This document shows positions 36,719 to 45,160 of a DNA stretch of 64,000 nucleotides, piece after piece (position 1 is the first letter of the stretch; every line of letters starts with the position of its first letter). Location: the NCBI RefSeq assembly GCF_024171525.1, contig NZ_JALJZY010000003.1, forward strand, positions 62,001 to 126,000, in the 5' to 3' direction. The notes below the pieces were generated by a model. The model was not told the origin of the DNA. It did not search any database and saw only the letters and a list, made by a program, of their open reading frames with translations. Source of the DNA: Neisseriaceae bacterium HSC-16F19 (GTDB taxonomy: Bacteria; Pseudomonadota; Gammaproteobacteria; Burkholderiales; Neisseriaceae). The translations under genes and the position numbers were made by a program.

Positions 36719-37174
36719 ATGAATACTGCTTTCAACATCACCGCTCTGGACACCCCCGAAGCCTTGGCCGCCCACCGCGAACTGGTGGCACGCGCCTTTC
36801 CCCTGCACCAAAACCTGCGCCCGCATTTTCAGGATTTCGAGCGCTACTGGCAGCAGCTGCAATACATCGCCGCCGACCGCGGCCGCCTACATATTGCCGA
36901 AATCGACGGCGAAGTCGTTGCCCTGGCGCTGTTCCGCACCCAGCACAACACCTACCAGCACAAGCTGTTTTTCCTCGAAGACCTGGTCACCGCCGAACAC
37001 CGCCGCAGCGAAGGCATAGGCGCACAGATGCTGGCCTATTGCGAAGACCTGGCACGCGCGGAAGGCTGCCACTACCTTTCGCTCGATTCCGCCACCCACC
37101 GCACCCGCGCGCACAAGTTTTATTATGTGCACGGCTATGTGGCCGACTGTTTCCACTTTGCCAAAAAGCTGTAA
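36719..37174 (+). CDS. GNAT-family N-acetyltransferase
   Basis: A 151-residue acetyl-CoA-dependent acetyltransferase. The central strand and the coenzyme A loop read LFFLEDLVTAEHRRSEGIGAQ (motif A, RRxxGxG), followed by AHKFYYVHGYV. The substrate cannot be predicted. The start at 36719 directly follows an uptake sequence, so the ribosome site is poor; an in-frame ATG at 36686 lies within the preceding repeat element. Confidence 0.82.
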   Translation: MNTAFNITALDTPEALAAHRELVARAFPLHQNLRPHFQDFERYWQQLQYIAADRGRLHIAEIDGEVVALALFRTQHNTYQHKLFFLEDLVTAEHRRSEGIGAQMLAYCEDLARAEGCHYLSLDSATHRTRAHKFYYVHGYVADCFHFAKKL

Positions 37175-37184
37175 GCGCAATCAT

Positions 37185-37254
37185 GTAGCTTGGGTCGCCA
37201 GACCCGACACCGGCTAAAACCTTCGGAAACGTTGGATCTCGCGACCCAAGCTAC
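37185..37254. repeat. GTAG-type REP-like hairpin pair
   Basis: GTAGCTTGGGTC-GCCA-GACCCGACAC and an inverted partner ending in CCCAAGCTAC, less perfect than the other pairs. It follows the GNAT gene. Confidence 0.7.
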
Positions 37255-37258
37255 AGTT

Positions 37259-37366
37259 ACTACGCGCAGGATGACAGCAATCCGTCATTCTGCGCGTAGC
37301 ATAGCGGAGTCGCAGAATCTGTTTTCAGGTAGCTTTATTTAGTTTTAATTTTTAAATTGGTATTAG
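37259..37366. repeat. Inverted-repeat pair of the ATTCTGCG type with AT-rich end
   Basis: ACGCGCAGGATGACA and CGTCATTCTGCGCGT face each other, then AGTCGCAGAATCTG. An AT-rich tail ending TTTAAATTGGTATTA is the inverted counterpart of the sequence after rfbC. It is the second copy of the unit at 27160-27234. Confidence 0.6.
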
Positions 37367-37400
37367 ATTATTTTTTGGATTGGTATCATCACACAAACAT

Positions 37401-37428
37401 AAAAGCCCCCGTTGAAACAACGGGGGCT
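37401..37428 (-). terminator. Intrinsic terminator of the OmpA-type lipoprotein gene
   Basis: AGCCCCCGTT and AACGGGGGCT form a 10-bp stem which on the minus strand is followed by TTTT, 17 bases after the stop. Confidence 0.9.
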
Positions 37429-37445
37429 GTATACATCTGCCCGGC

Positions 37446-38267
37446 TTATTTGCTGCCGTAGCCGTCCACTTCCACTTCCACACGACGGTTCGGCTGCAGG
37501 CAGGTGATCAGGGCATTGCGGCCCAGATTGTCGCTGCAGTGGGTCACCGGTGCACGCTCACCCATGCCGCGGGCAGTGATTTTGGCCGCCGGCAGACCTT
37601 TTTGCACCAAATAGGCACGCACGGTGTCGGCGCGTTGCTGCGACAGGCGGTCGTTATACGCATCCGAGCCCAAACGGTCGGTATGGCCGGTTACGGTAAT
37701 GCTGTTCAACTCGTCAAACTGTTTCAGCTTGGCCGCCAGATTATCCAGCTCTTGGCGGCCGCCCGGCTGCAAATCCGCCAAACTGCTGCGGTCGAAAGCA
37801 AACAGCGCATCCGCACCCAAGGTGTAACGGTGCTTGGCAGGCTGCTCCAAAGGCGGGCAGGTGGCCGTGGCCGGATCCACCGGATTCCAATGGAAGCTGC
37901 GGGTAATCATGTTTTTATCGTACAGTACCTTAAACTGACAGGTGGTCACACCGTCGGTACCTTGGCCGGGGGTATGGAAATGGAACAGATAATTCCACTC
38001 CACCGGACGCCAGGCTTCCGCATAATGCGGACGGCCGAGCAGATAATACATCTGGTCTTTGGTCAAACCCGGTTTCACCTGGCGAAGGCTGCCCAAATCC
38101 GGGAAAGTGCCGCGTTTTTTATCAAACGAAACGCTGTCCCACTTCGGCCATTTCGGCTCATCGGTGGTACCGTCCGGCTTTACAAAAGAAACTGCGGCGC
38201 AACCGGACAAAACAGCGGCTGCGGCTGCGGCGGCAAAAACACCGCGAACAAATTGCATGGTTTTCAT
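37446..38267 (-). CDS. OmpA-family lipoprotein with BamE-like region
   Basis: A 273-residue outer-membrane lipoprotein. The lipobox is LSGC with the cysteine at residue 23. Residues about 55-130 contain LRQVKPGLTKDQMYYLLGRPHY, similar to the SmpA/BamE fold. Residues about 155-270 are an OmpA peptidoglycan-binding domain with ITVTGHTDRLGSDAYNDRLS and QPNRRVEVEV. It probably ties the outer membrane to peptidoglycan. The ATG at 38267 with AGGGA upstream is preferred over 38294. Confidence 0.87.
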   Translation of the reverse strand: MKTMQFVRGVFAAAAAAAVLSGCAAVSFVKPDGTTDEPKWPKWDSVSFDKKRGTFPDLGSLRQVKPGLTKDQMYYLLGRPHYAEAWRPVEWNYLFHFHTPGQGTDGVTTCQFKVLYDKNMITRSFHWNPVDPATATCPPLEQPAKHRYTLGADALFAFDRSSLADLQPGGRQELDNLAAKLKQFDELNSITVTGHTDRLGSDAYNDRLSQQRADTVRAYLVQKGLPAAKITARGMGERAPVTHCSDNLGRNALITCLQPNRRVEVEVDGYGSK

Positions 38268-38294
38268 AGTCGATATCCCTTTATTTGTCTTCAC

Positions 38295-38325
38295 CAGGCT
38301 GCCTGAAACCTTTTCAGGCAGCCTG
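38295..38325 (-). terminator. DUS-pair hairpin after the autotransporter gene
   Basis: CAGGCTGCCTGAAA and its complement are separated by three bases, 8 bases after the autotransporter stop. No T run follows, so it is a weaker terminator than the others. Confidence 0.55.
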
Positions 38326-38333
38326 TTTGCCCG

Positions 38334-40598
38334 TTACCACTGATAACCGGCACCGATGGACGCACCGAATTTGCCGCGCGAATTGCCGCTGCCGGTGGCC
38401 TTGATAATCCAGTTGCCGTTATCCGAAATGGTGGAGAAACCGACAGCATAACCGGTATGGCCGCGGTAATAGCCGGTACTCACCGCAATCATGTTTTTAC
38501 CCGGCAGATAAGCCTGCGGCAAACCGGCGGTGGCAATGGCTTGGGCAACACCGGCACTGGCATCCAGATCTACATTATTGATATTGCCAACCTTATCATT
38601 GATGGATTTGATCGCATCATGGATATTGTCATGACCGGTATCGCCAATATTAGTCATGCGGAGCTCTCCCGTCGGTGCTATTTGAGCATTTCCACCCAAA
38701 ATAGTCACCATGGTTTTACCCACATTACCCAAAGCCTGCTGGGTCATATACAACTGGCTGCCGTTGATGGCATCGGTAGAAGTATCGGAAATGCGGCCGG
38801 CAGCCACATTGGTGATGGTGCGCTTTACATCATTGTTACCCACGCTCACAGTAGAATGGGCTGTGTTGCCGGCAAAGCCGCTGTAATAAATGCCGTTTAC
38901 AGTGGCATCATTAGTGCTGACCGGGCCTGCCGTTTGCGAAAGAGAGCCCAAGGCAACCGCATTGGTGTGCTCCGATTTGGCATTCGTACCCAGTGCCAGT
39001 GCATTGGTGTTCGCAGCAGTGGAGCGCAAACCAATGGCAATTGCGTTGGAGCTTGTAGCCGCACCTGCCACGCCAGCCTTGGCTTCTGAACCCATGGCAA
39101 TATCATTGCCGGTATAGGCATTGCTAACACGACCGATGGCTACGCTGCTGGCACCTGCTGCAGCTGCACTCTGGCCCAAGGCTAAGCTGTTGCCTCCGGA
39201 AGCATTGGCAAATGTACCCACAGCTGTAGCATGAGTCGCGCTGGCTCTGGAGCTGGCACCAATAGCTACAGTATTGTTAGCAGTAGTAGCTTGCGCATCG
39301 TAGCCTATGGCTACTGATTGCCTTGTCTCGGCCTTGGTATTAACACCCAAAGCCAAAGACTGATTACCGGCGGCAGTTGATCCCAAGCCCACTGCCACGG
39401 CCGATACATTGCTGGCAGTAGCACTGGCACCCACGGCTACTGCACTGGTACCTGTAGCTAAAGCATTCACACCGGCAGCCAAGGCATTGGTTGCTTTGGC
39501 ACCGTCGTTATTGTAATTACCACCTGCGTTGCCGCCATCATTCACACTGTAGTAGTGGGTTTGCACGGCCTTTAATTGAGCCACGTTTACTGCATCGGTA
39601 TCTACCGTACCCGCAGCCACATTGTGGATTTGACGGCGGATAATGTCACCGTCTTTCACACCGTCAGGCCGTACGGCTGTTTGACCCGGATTGCTGCCTT
39701 GAGTGTTCAAAACTTGACCGCCCACACTCACACCGGCAGCATTGGCACGGGTTGCCAAAATGGCAAGATCTGCTGCTTTACTTGGATTGAGCGGATCATA
39801 ACCGTCACGATTAACAATGATCGAAGTGTCTGTACTACTCAATGCACCCAAAGCCACACCGAAATCAGTTTTATTAACGCTACCGATACCGATTGCCGTA
39901 CCGTAAACACCATCTACCGTCGTTGTGGAGCCGATAGAAACACCACCCAAACTATTGGCACGGGTATAGGTACCTACAGCAACCACTTGGTCTGCTTTAC
40001 CATTGCGTATATTTTCCGCACCATCCCCGATCACCACCGAAGACTGGCCTTCTGCCTTGGCTTTAAAACCTTGGGCTATGGCCCCCGTTCCCGTTGCCAA
40101 TGCTGTATTTCCAATGGCTACTGAATTGTCTTTGCTGGCATTCGTATGATTACCGATAGCAATCGTACTGCCACCGATTGGCTGCGGGCTACCGTTGGTA
40201 TTATTGGCATTGGTACCGATAGCAATGGATTGGCCTTCAGAGCGGGCATTAATACCAATCGCAGTAGAGCCTTGTCCGGCAGCATGGGCCGTACGGCCGA
40301 TGGCAACAGCACCGGATCCCAAACCGGTTGCTTTTGCATTCGCACCTATAGCAACAGACTGAGCCAAAGTATCATCTACAGAAGTTGCAGCATTGCCGCA
40401 TACTGTATTACTGGTGCCAGTATCAAAGAAACAGGCATTGTCGATACCCGGCTGATATTGAGCTCCGTTCACCGCCCACGCCTGACTGCCGGCCATCATC
40501 AATGCGCCGGCCAATGTTGTGTAGGTCAGATGAAGACCTCGGCGTACAACACTGCCACCGGACTTCCCATGTGCAGAGGCGGTTTCCGACACCGCCAC
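38334..40598 (-). CDS. Trimeric autotransporter adhesin (YadA/Hia type), reading frame after a stop codon
   Basis: A 754-codon frame with all parts of a trimeric autotransporter. It has the end of an extended signal peptide (core ALMMAGSQAWA), then many YadA-head repeats of the form SVAIGxxAxAxG. A neck/connector IRRQIHNVAAGTVDTDAVNVAQL is followed by a second head block and a second neck with TITNVAAGRISDTSTDAINGSQLY. A short stalk and a C-terminal YadA barrel anchor ending SIGAGYQW complete it. The natural start would be the ATG at 40646, but codon 14 there is TAA. The coordinates given start at a GTG just after it. The gene is either silenced or restarts at this codon. The head region is AT-richer than its neighbours. 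Confidence 0.8.
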   Translation of the reverse strand: MAVSETASAHGKSGGSVVRRGLHLTYTTLAGALMMAGSQAWAVNGAQYQPGIDNACFFDTGTSNTVCGNAATSVDDTLAQSVAIGANAKATGLGSGAVAIGRTAHAAGQGSTAIGINARSEGQSIAIGTNANNTNGSPQPIGGSTIAIGNHTNASKDNSVAIGNTALATGTGAIAQGFKAKAEGQSSVVIGDGAENIRNGKADQVVAVGTYTRANSLGGVSIGSTTTVDGVYGTAIGIGSVNKTDFGVALGALSSTDTSIIVNRDGYDPLNPSKAADLAILATRANAAGVSVGGQVLNTQGSNPGQTAVRPDGVKDGDIIRRQIHNVAAGTVDTDAVNVAQLKAVQTHYYSVNDGGNAGGNYNNDGAKATNALAAGVNALATGTSAVAVGASATASNVSAVAVGLGSTAAGNQSLALGVNTKAETRQSVAIGYDAQATTANNTVAIGASSRASATHATAVGTFANASGGNSLALGQSAAAAGASSVAIGRVSNAYTGNDIAMGSEAKAGVAGAATSSNAIAIGLRSTAANTNALALGTNAKSEHTNAVALGSLSQTAGPVSTNDATVNGIYYSGFAGNTAHSTVSVGNNDVKRTITNVAAGRISDTSTDAINGSQLYMTQQALGNVGKTMVTILGGNAQIAPTGELRMTNIGDTGHDNIHDAIKSINDKVGNINNVDLDASAGVAQAIATAGLPQAYLPGKNMIAVSTGYYRGHTGYAVGFSTISDNGNWIIKATGSGNSRGKFGASIGAGYQW

Positions 40599-40646
40599 CC
40601 AAGCTTAGGTGTGTTCGTTATAAACGGTACGGTAGATTTTGTTCAT
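40599..40646 (-). pseudogene. Severed 5' end of the autotransporter gene (ESPR) with ochre codon
   Basis: ATG at 40646 with GAGGAT upstream opens MNKIYRTVYNEHT, then TAA at 40605-40607, then AWVAVSETASAHGKSGG in the same frame. This is a standard extended signal peptide region of Neisseria-type autotransporters, interrupted by one codon that would usually be Q or K. CAA or AAA to TAA is a single base change. Confidence 0.8.
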
Positions 40647-41097
40647 TACTGTATCCTCATTATCAAAATATGACGCGGTCTATGCCATCTGGCATTCATA
40701 TTGGAAGCACCTGCAAACGGGCTACAGCGCCGCCATAGCTTGCCATTCTGCAAGAGATATGCAGCCACAAGGCCGGGAAACCCGGCCTTGTAGAAACTGA
40801 TGGCATTACGCTCATGGCTAAATCTTTTAAGAGATGTGTGTTATATCCAAACCATAAGCTTATCCGGCAAAAATTATACAGAGTAATGTTGTGCATTGAG
40901 GTTTAATACCCCAATTAAACACAGTTTTACATCTGCACCTCTTGCAAATAGCGCTTTGAGTCTTTAGGTCACCCGATTAAAACACCTGAAAACAAAAGGC
41001 TGCGGCGTGCCCACAGGCAGCTGCGGCATACAAAACGGCCAAGCGCTTGTTGTACTGCTGCAACGCTTTGTTAGAATTAGGCAATTTACTCAAAGCC
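40647..41097. other. Gene-free region upstream of the autotransporter
   Basis: No gene is visible. On the minus strand TATAAT (40873-40878 on plus) is the best -10 box, which would give a leader of over 200 bases. CAAGGCCGGG-AAA-CCCGGCCTTG at 40768-40790 is a perfect hairpin inside that leader, with no T run on either strand. The rest is unremarkable. Confidence 0.45.
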
Positions 41098-41281
41098 TGA
41101 GGCCGTTGCACCCCCCCAGATGTGGATGCAGTTCAAGGCGTAGCAGCGCAGCGAGCGTGACCGTAGGAAATCCCTGTGGGACAGACATCCTATGATAAAG
41201 CAAGCGAGCGGGCAGTGCCCCTGCGGGCATAAACTTCCAACGCAGAAATGCGCCGCAGATGGGGGGTTTACAAAGGTCTCA
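41098..41281. repeat. TGAGAC-family inverted-end repeat, 184-bp copy
   Basis: The end TACAAAGGTCTCA and the interior complement of CATCTGCGGCGCATTTCTGC and of GCTGCTACGCCTTGAACTGC match the elements at 22002 and 58465. It has about 40 extra bases in the middle. The remaining 41282-41545 before creB shows one uptake-like sequence and an AT-rich stretch with no gene. Confidence 0.7.
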
Positions 41282-41545
41282 GCCTGCCTGAAAGCCGGAT
41301 GGTTTCAGGCGCACAAATACAAGCCATTTTTGCGCCATCTGGGCATTTAATAGTAAAAATTACATTAATTTTACAAAATAAGCAAAATATGCGCCCAAAA
41401 AATGATATAAACATGCGCCGGGCATGTTTTTTTACCGCCGTCCTGCACCAGAACATGACGAGGTGACTTTATTCGGCAGCCCCTTATTTTAAGTGCTGCC
41501 TGCACCCTATATACTGTATCGCCCCTTACCCTCCCTGCCATAAAC

Positions 41546-42262
41546 ATGAATACTCCGCACATTCTCCTGATTGAAGACGAAAAAGACATTGCCGATATAG
41601 TGGCGTTTGCGCTCACGCGCGCGGGCATGCGCAGCAGTCATGCCACCGGCGGCGGCGCGGGCTTGGCCTTGTTGCAACAGGGTGCGGACGCGGTGATTTT
41701 GGATGTGGGCCTGCCGGATATGGACGGTTTTGAGGTGCTCAAACACATCCGCAAGCACAATGAAACCCTGCCGGTGCTGATGCTTACCGCGCAAAACGAG
41801 GAAATCGACCGCGTACTCGGTTTGGAGCTGGGTGCGGACGACTATATCGGCAAACCCTTCAGCCCGCGCGAATTGGTGGCGCGGGTCAAAACCGTGCTCA
41901 AACGCGCCTACCGGCTGCCTGAAAACGACCGCACCAACGATGACACTACCGCCCAAGCCGTGTGCAGCGGCGCCTTTGTGTTTGATGCCGAACGCCAGCA
42001 GATGCTGCTGCACGGCCAGGTGCTGCCGCTCACCCTGGCCGAATCGCGCCTGTTGCAGCATTTCATCCGCCAGCCCGGGCGCGTGTTCAGCCGCCGTCAG
42101 CTGCTGGCCGCAGTGTTTTCCGACCACCACCCTTCCGATGAGCGCACCATAGACACCCACATCAAATCACTGCGCATGAAAATCCGCCAAATCGATGCCG
42201 CTGCCGACCCCATCCTCACCCACCGCGCACTGGGCTACAGTTTCCGCGGAGACGGCGCATGA
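41546..42262 (+). CDS. creB: Two-component response regulator CreB
   Basis: An OmpR-type regulator of 238 residues. The receiver domain (1-120) has the acidic pair in LLIEDEKD, the phosphoacceptor in AVILDVGLPDMDG and the lysine in YIGKPFSP. The C-terminal winged helix (about 140-235) has RQLLAAVFSDHHPSDERTIDTHI. The match of the partner kinase to CreC supports the name CreB. Its stop overlaps the kinase start. Confidence 0.87.
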   Translation: MNTPHILLIEDEKDIADIVAFALTRAGMRSSHATGGGAGLALLQQGADAVILDVGLPDMDGFEVLKHIRKHNETLPVLMLTAQNEEIDRVLGLELGADDYIGKPFSPRELVARVKTVLKRAYRLPENDRTNDDTTAQAVCSGAFVFDAERQQMLLHGQVLPLTLAESRLLQHFIRQPGRVFSRRQLLAAVFSDHHPSDERTIDTHIKSLRMKIRQIDAAADPILTHRALGYSFRGDGA

Positions 42263-43704
42263 AAATCAGCTTCGGCCTGCGCTTTGTGGCGGTGTTTCTG
42301 GCGCTGGCGGCGGTGTTGTCGTGGCTGTTTGTCAATCAGGCGCTGGATCATATTAAAGTGAGCCTGCGCCAGTCGGCGGAAACCACGCTGGTGGATATGG
42401 CGCAGATACTGGCCGCCGGTCTGGAAGACGACATCGGTGAGGACGGCCAAGTCAATACCCAAGCCTTCGCACGCCGTTTTCAGGCAGCCTTGGACAAGGA
42501 ATTTCAGGCCGATGTCTATCAGCTGCAAAAACGCCATATCGACCTGCATGTGTATGTGACCGACGGCGAAGGCGTGGTGCTCTACGATTCGCGCGGCCGC
42601 CACACCGGCGCCTATTACGGCCGCTGGCAGGATGTGTACCGCACCCTGCGCGGCGAATACGGCGCGCGCACCAGTTTTATCGACCCGGCACACACCGCCG
42701 AGGGCGACCCGAAACAGCTGGTGGTGGCTGCGCCCATCCGCCATCAGGGGCGCATTGTCGGCGTGGTCAGCCTGGCACAACCCACGCACCCGTTTGATAT
42801 TTTCCGCCTCGCCGGAGCGCAGGAATTGCGCTATGCGGTGGGTGCGGGCGTATTGTTATCGCTGGTGATTATCGTGCTGATGAGCTGGTGGCTCACCCAT
42901 GCGCTGGGGCGTTTGTCGCGTTATGCCGAAGCCATGGCCGCCAACCGCAAAGCCACCAAACCGCGTTTCTACGACCCGCATTTCGCCCGTTTGGGCGATG
43001 CCATCGAGCATCTGCGTCAGGAGCTGGACGGCAAACAGCATGTGGAACAATACATCCACGGCCTCACCCACGAATTGAAAACGCCGATGACCGGCATTCA
43101 GGCAGCCGGTGAATTTTTGCAGGAAGACGATTTAAGCCCCGCCGACCAACAGCAGCTGGTGGCACGCATCCTCGCCGCCAACCGCCGCATGCAGGATTTG
43201 GTGGCGCACATGCTGTCGCTGGCCAAGCTGGAAAACCAGCAGGAACTGGCGCAGCGTGAAGTGGTGGCGCTGGACGAGGTGGCCGCCAACGCACTGGAAC
43301 TCTACCGTGCCGAAGCCGAGGCCCGCGCCATCCGCATCGGCGGCCTGCCACTGCCGCACACCCCGGTGATGGGCGATGCCTTGTTGCTGGAACAGGCGGT
43401 GAGCAACCTCATGGCCAATGCGCTGGCCTTCTGCCCCGACGGCGGCGACATCCGCATCAGCCTGATTCGCGAGCGCCAGCAGGTGGTTTTGCAGCTCTTC
43501 AACAGCGGCGAGCCGATTCCCGACTACGCCCTGCCGCGCCTTTACGAGCGCTTTTTCTCCCTGCCGCGCCCCCACGGCGGCGCCCGCAGCAGCGGTTTGG
43601 GCTTGAGCTTTGTGGCACAAATCATGGCCCTGCACGGCGGCAGCGTGCGGCTCTATAACGATACGGGCGGGGTGACGGCGGAACTGCGGTTAAACGCCGC
43701 TTGA
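42259..43704 (+). CDS. creC: Sensor histidine kinase CreC
   Basis: An inner-membrane kinase of 481 residues with two membrane helices (about 8-28 and 195-215) around a periplasmic domain. HVYVTDGEGVVLYDS, RWQDVYRTLRGEYGAR and VVAAPIRHQGRIVGVVS closely follow my memory of E. coli CreC. The phosphorylated histidine is in LTHELKTPMTGIQ, followed by the N box and SSGLGLSFV. In enterics CreBC responds to carbon and fermentation state and beta-lactam stress; neither creA nor creD is next to it here. Confidence 0.88.
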   Translation: MKISFGLRFVAVFLALAAVLSWLFVNQALDHIKVSLRQSAETTLVDMAQILAAGLEDDIGEDGQVNTQAFARRFQAALDKEFQADVYQLQKRHIDLHVYVTDGEGVVLYDSRGRHTGAYYGRWQDVYRTLRGEYGARTSFIDPAHTAEGDPKQLVVAAPIRHQGRIVGVVSLAQPTHPFDIFRLAGAQELRYAVGAGVLLSLVIIVLMSWWLTHALGRLSRYAEAMAANRKATKPRFYDPHFARLGDAIEHLRQELDGKQHVEQYIHGLTHELKTPMTGIQAAGEFLQEDDLSPADQQQLVARILAANRRMQDLVAHMLSLAKLENQQELAQREVVALDEVAANALELYRAEAEARAIRIGGLPLPHTPVMGDALLLEQAVSNLMANALAFCPDGGDIRISLIRERQQVVLQLFNSGEPIPDYALPRLYERFFSLPRPHGGARSSGLGLSFVAQIMALHGGSVRLYNDTGGVTAELRLNAA

Positions 43705-43715
43705 TACGGCAAATA

Positions 43716-43749
43716 AAAAACAGGACTGTTTTCGCAGTCCTGTTTTTTA
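43716..43749 (+). terminator. Intrinsic terminator of creBC
   Basis: ACAGGACTG and CAGTCCTGT form a stem with six A before and six T after, running directly into a Correia element. Confidence 0.9.
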
Positions 43750-43929
43750 TAGTCATTTAAAATAAGAACGATACGGCGTTGCTGCGCCAAGCTCGAAGAG
43801 CGCGATTTTGTAAGCCGCTAAAGCGGCAACAAAATCAGCTCCGTACTATCTGTATTGTCTGCCCCACGGGACTTCGCTGCGCTCGCGGCTTTTTTGCTGC
43901 CTTGTCTCGTTCTGTGTTATGCGACTATA
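43748..43929. mobile_element. Correia-type element, long form (182 bp)
   Basis: It is nearly identical to 28955-29137: TATAGTCATTTAAAATAAGA at the left and, inverted, TATAGTCGCATAACACAGAA at the right, with the same interior. It lies between the creBC terminator and the tsaC stop codon, which it misses by ten bases. Confidence 0.85.
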
Positions 43930-43939
43930 TTTCTGTACA

Positions 43940-44518
43940 TTAACGCAAACGCACACCACTCAACAAATCAATAATCTGGCTGGGGTTGCGCTTGCCGCCG
44001 CAGCGCCCGCCCACAACCCATACCTGCCGCCCGAAGCGGCGGCGCACATCACGTTCGTGCCGGTAGGGGCGCATACCTGCACGATTGCACGAACTGGAAA
44101 CCAAAGCGCTGCCAGCCTGACGACACAAACGGCGTGCACCGCTGTGGGCCGGTACCCGCACCGCCAAGACCTTGCGGCCGCGGCCGCGCAAAGCAGGCAG
44201 CACCGTGTGCCTGGCCGGAATCAGAAAGGTTTTTGCTGCCGGCCATTGCTGTTGCAAGGTGAGCTGCTGTGCTGTTGTGAGCGGTGCGAGCAAAGGCTGC
44301 AACTGCATGCTGTCAGCGCCGATGCTGATTAAACCCTTGTGCTGCGGCCTGGCCTTAATGGCCATCAGACGGCGCAATGCACGTGCATGGGTCGGCAGAC
44401 AGCCCAAGCCGTAAACCGATTCGGTGGGATAGGCAATCACACCGCCGCGGCGCAGATGGGCACGCAAACGGTAGACGGCGGCGGGGGCTAAGGCTCGGTG
44501 CATGGTCATAAATATCAT
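43940..44518 (-). CDS. tsaC: L-threonylcarbamoyladenylate synthase (TsaC/Sua5 type)
   Basis: It makes threonylcarbamoyl-AMP for the t6A modification of tRNA. The 192-residue protein is the short TsaC form. GGVIAYPTESVYGLGC and MAIKARPQHKGLI (the KxR substrate site) are clear, and the C-terminus has PSQIIDLLSGVRLR. Several start codons are clustered (44518, 44509, 44503), none with a good ribosome site. The gene follows the YigZ and ltaE genes on the same strand. Confidence 0.88.
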   Translation of the reverse strand: MIFMTMHRALAPAAVYRLRAHLRRGGVIAYPTESVYGLGCLPTHARALRRLMAIKARPQHKGLISIGADSMQLQPLLAPLTTAQQLTLQQQWPAAKTFLIPARHTVLPALRGRGRKVLAVRVPAHSGARRLCRQAGSALVSSSCNRAGMRPYRHERDVRRRFGRQVWVVGGRCGGKRNPSQIIDLLSGVRLR

Positions 44519-44546
44519 CAAAAACAGGTTTCAGGCAGCCTGAAAG

Positions 44547-45152
44547 CTATATCTCCAACTCCATCACCCGCGTCTGCTGCCAAGCGGCAATACAGGCCGG
44601 ATAATGCGCCAGCGGAATACGCAGCGCCACGCGGCAGTCCAACTGCAAATCCTGCTGCAAAACCTCGGCCTGATGCTGTTTGCCAATGCGCAGGGCTTCG
44701 CTCAAATGGGCGTAATCACAGCGCAGCCACACCGTGCGGCAAACGGCTTTTTCAATAATGTCCGCCTCGGCCAGTGCCAGCGCGGTGGCGCTTTTATAGG
44801 CATGAATCAAACCCGGCACACCCAAGAGCGTGCCGCCGAAATAACGCACCACCACCACCAAAACATCGGTCAGTCCCGCCGAATCAATCTGCCCCAAAAT
44901 CGGTCGTCCGGCACTGCCCGCAGGCTCGCCGTCATCGTTGGCGCGAAAGCGGTTGCCGTCCGTGCCCAAGCGGTAGGCATAACACCAATGGCGGGCTTTG
45001 TGATGCGCTTCGCGCAAAGCTGCCACATGGTGCTTAACCTCGTCTTCCGTACCCTGTAACGGATAGGCAAAAGCAATAAAACGGCTGCCTTTGTCTTTAA
45101 ATTCCGCTGCTGCGGGCGCGGCCAGGGTTTGGTAATGGGTGATTGCGTTCAT
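44547..45152 (-). CDS. YigZ/IMPACT-family protein
   Basis: A 201-residue protein of the YigZ family. The N-domain has FKDKGSRFIAFAYPL and the signature ARHWCYAYRLG, then RANDDGEPAGSAGRPILGQI and the conserved VVVVRYFGGTLLGVPGLIHAY. Homologues bind nucleic acid or act on translation, but no reaction is established. The ATG at 45152 gives the normal N-terminus. It lies 8 bases from the ltaE stop and is likely cotranscribed. Confidence 0.9.
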   Translation of the reverse strand: MNAITHYQTLAAPAAAEFKDKGSRFIAFAYPLQGTEDEVKHHVAALREAHHKARHWCYAYRLGTDGNRFRANDDGEPAGSAGRPILGQIDSAGLTDVLVVVVRYFGGTLLGVPGLIHAYKSATALALAEADIIEKAVCRTVWLRCDYAHLSEALRIGKQHQAEVLQQDLQLDCRVALRIPLAHYPACIAAWQQTRVMELEI

Positions 45153-45160
45153 GGATAGTT

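Noticed and set aside
40768..40790. A perfect GC-rich hairpin as a terminator
   Set aside because: No T run follows on either strand and no gene ends nearby; it is more likely part of the autotransporter leader.
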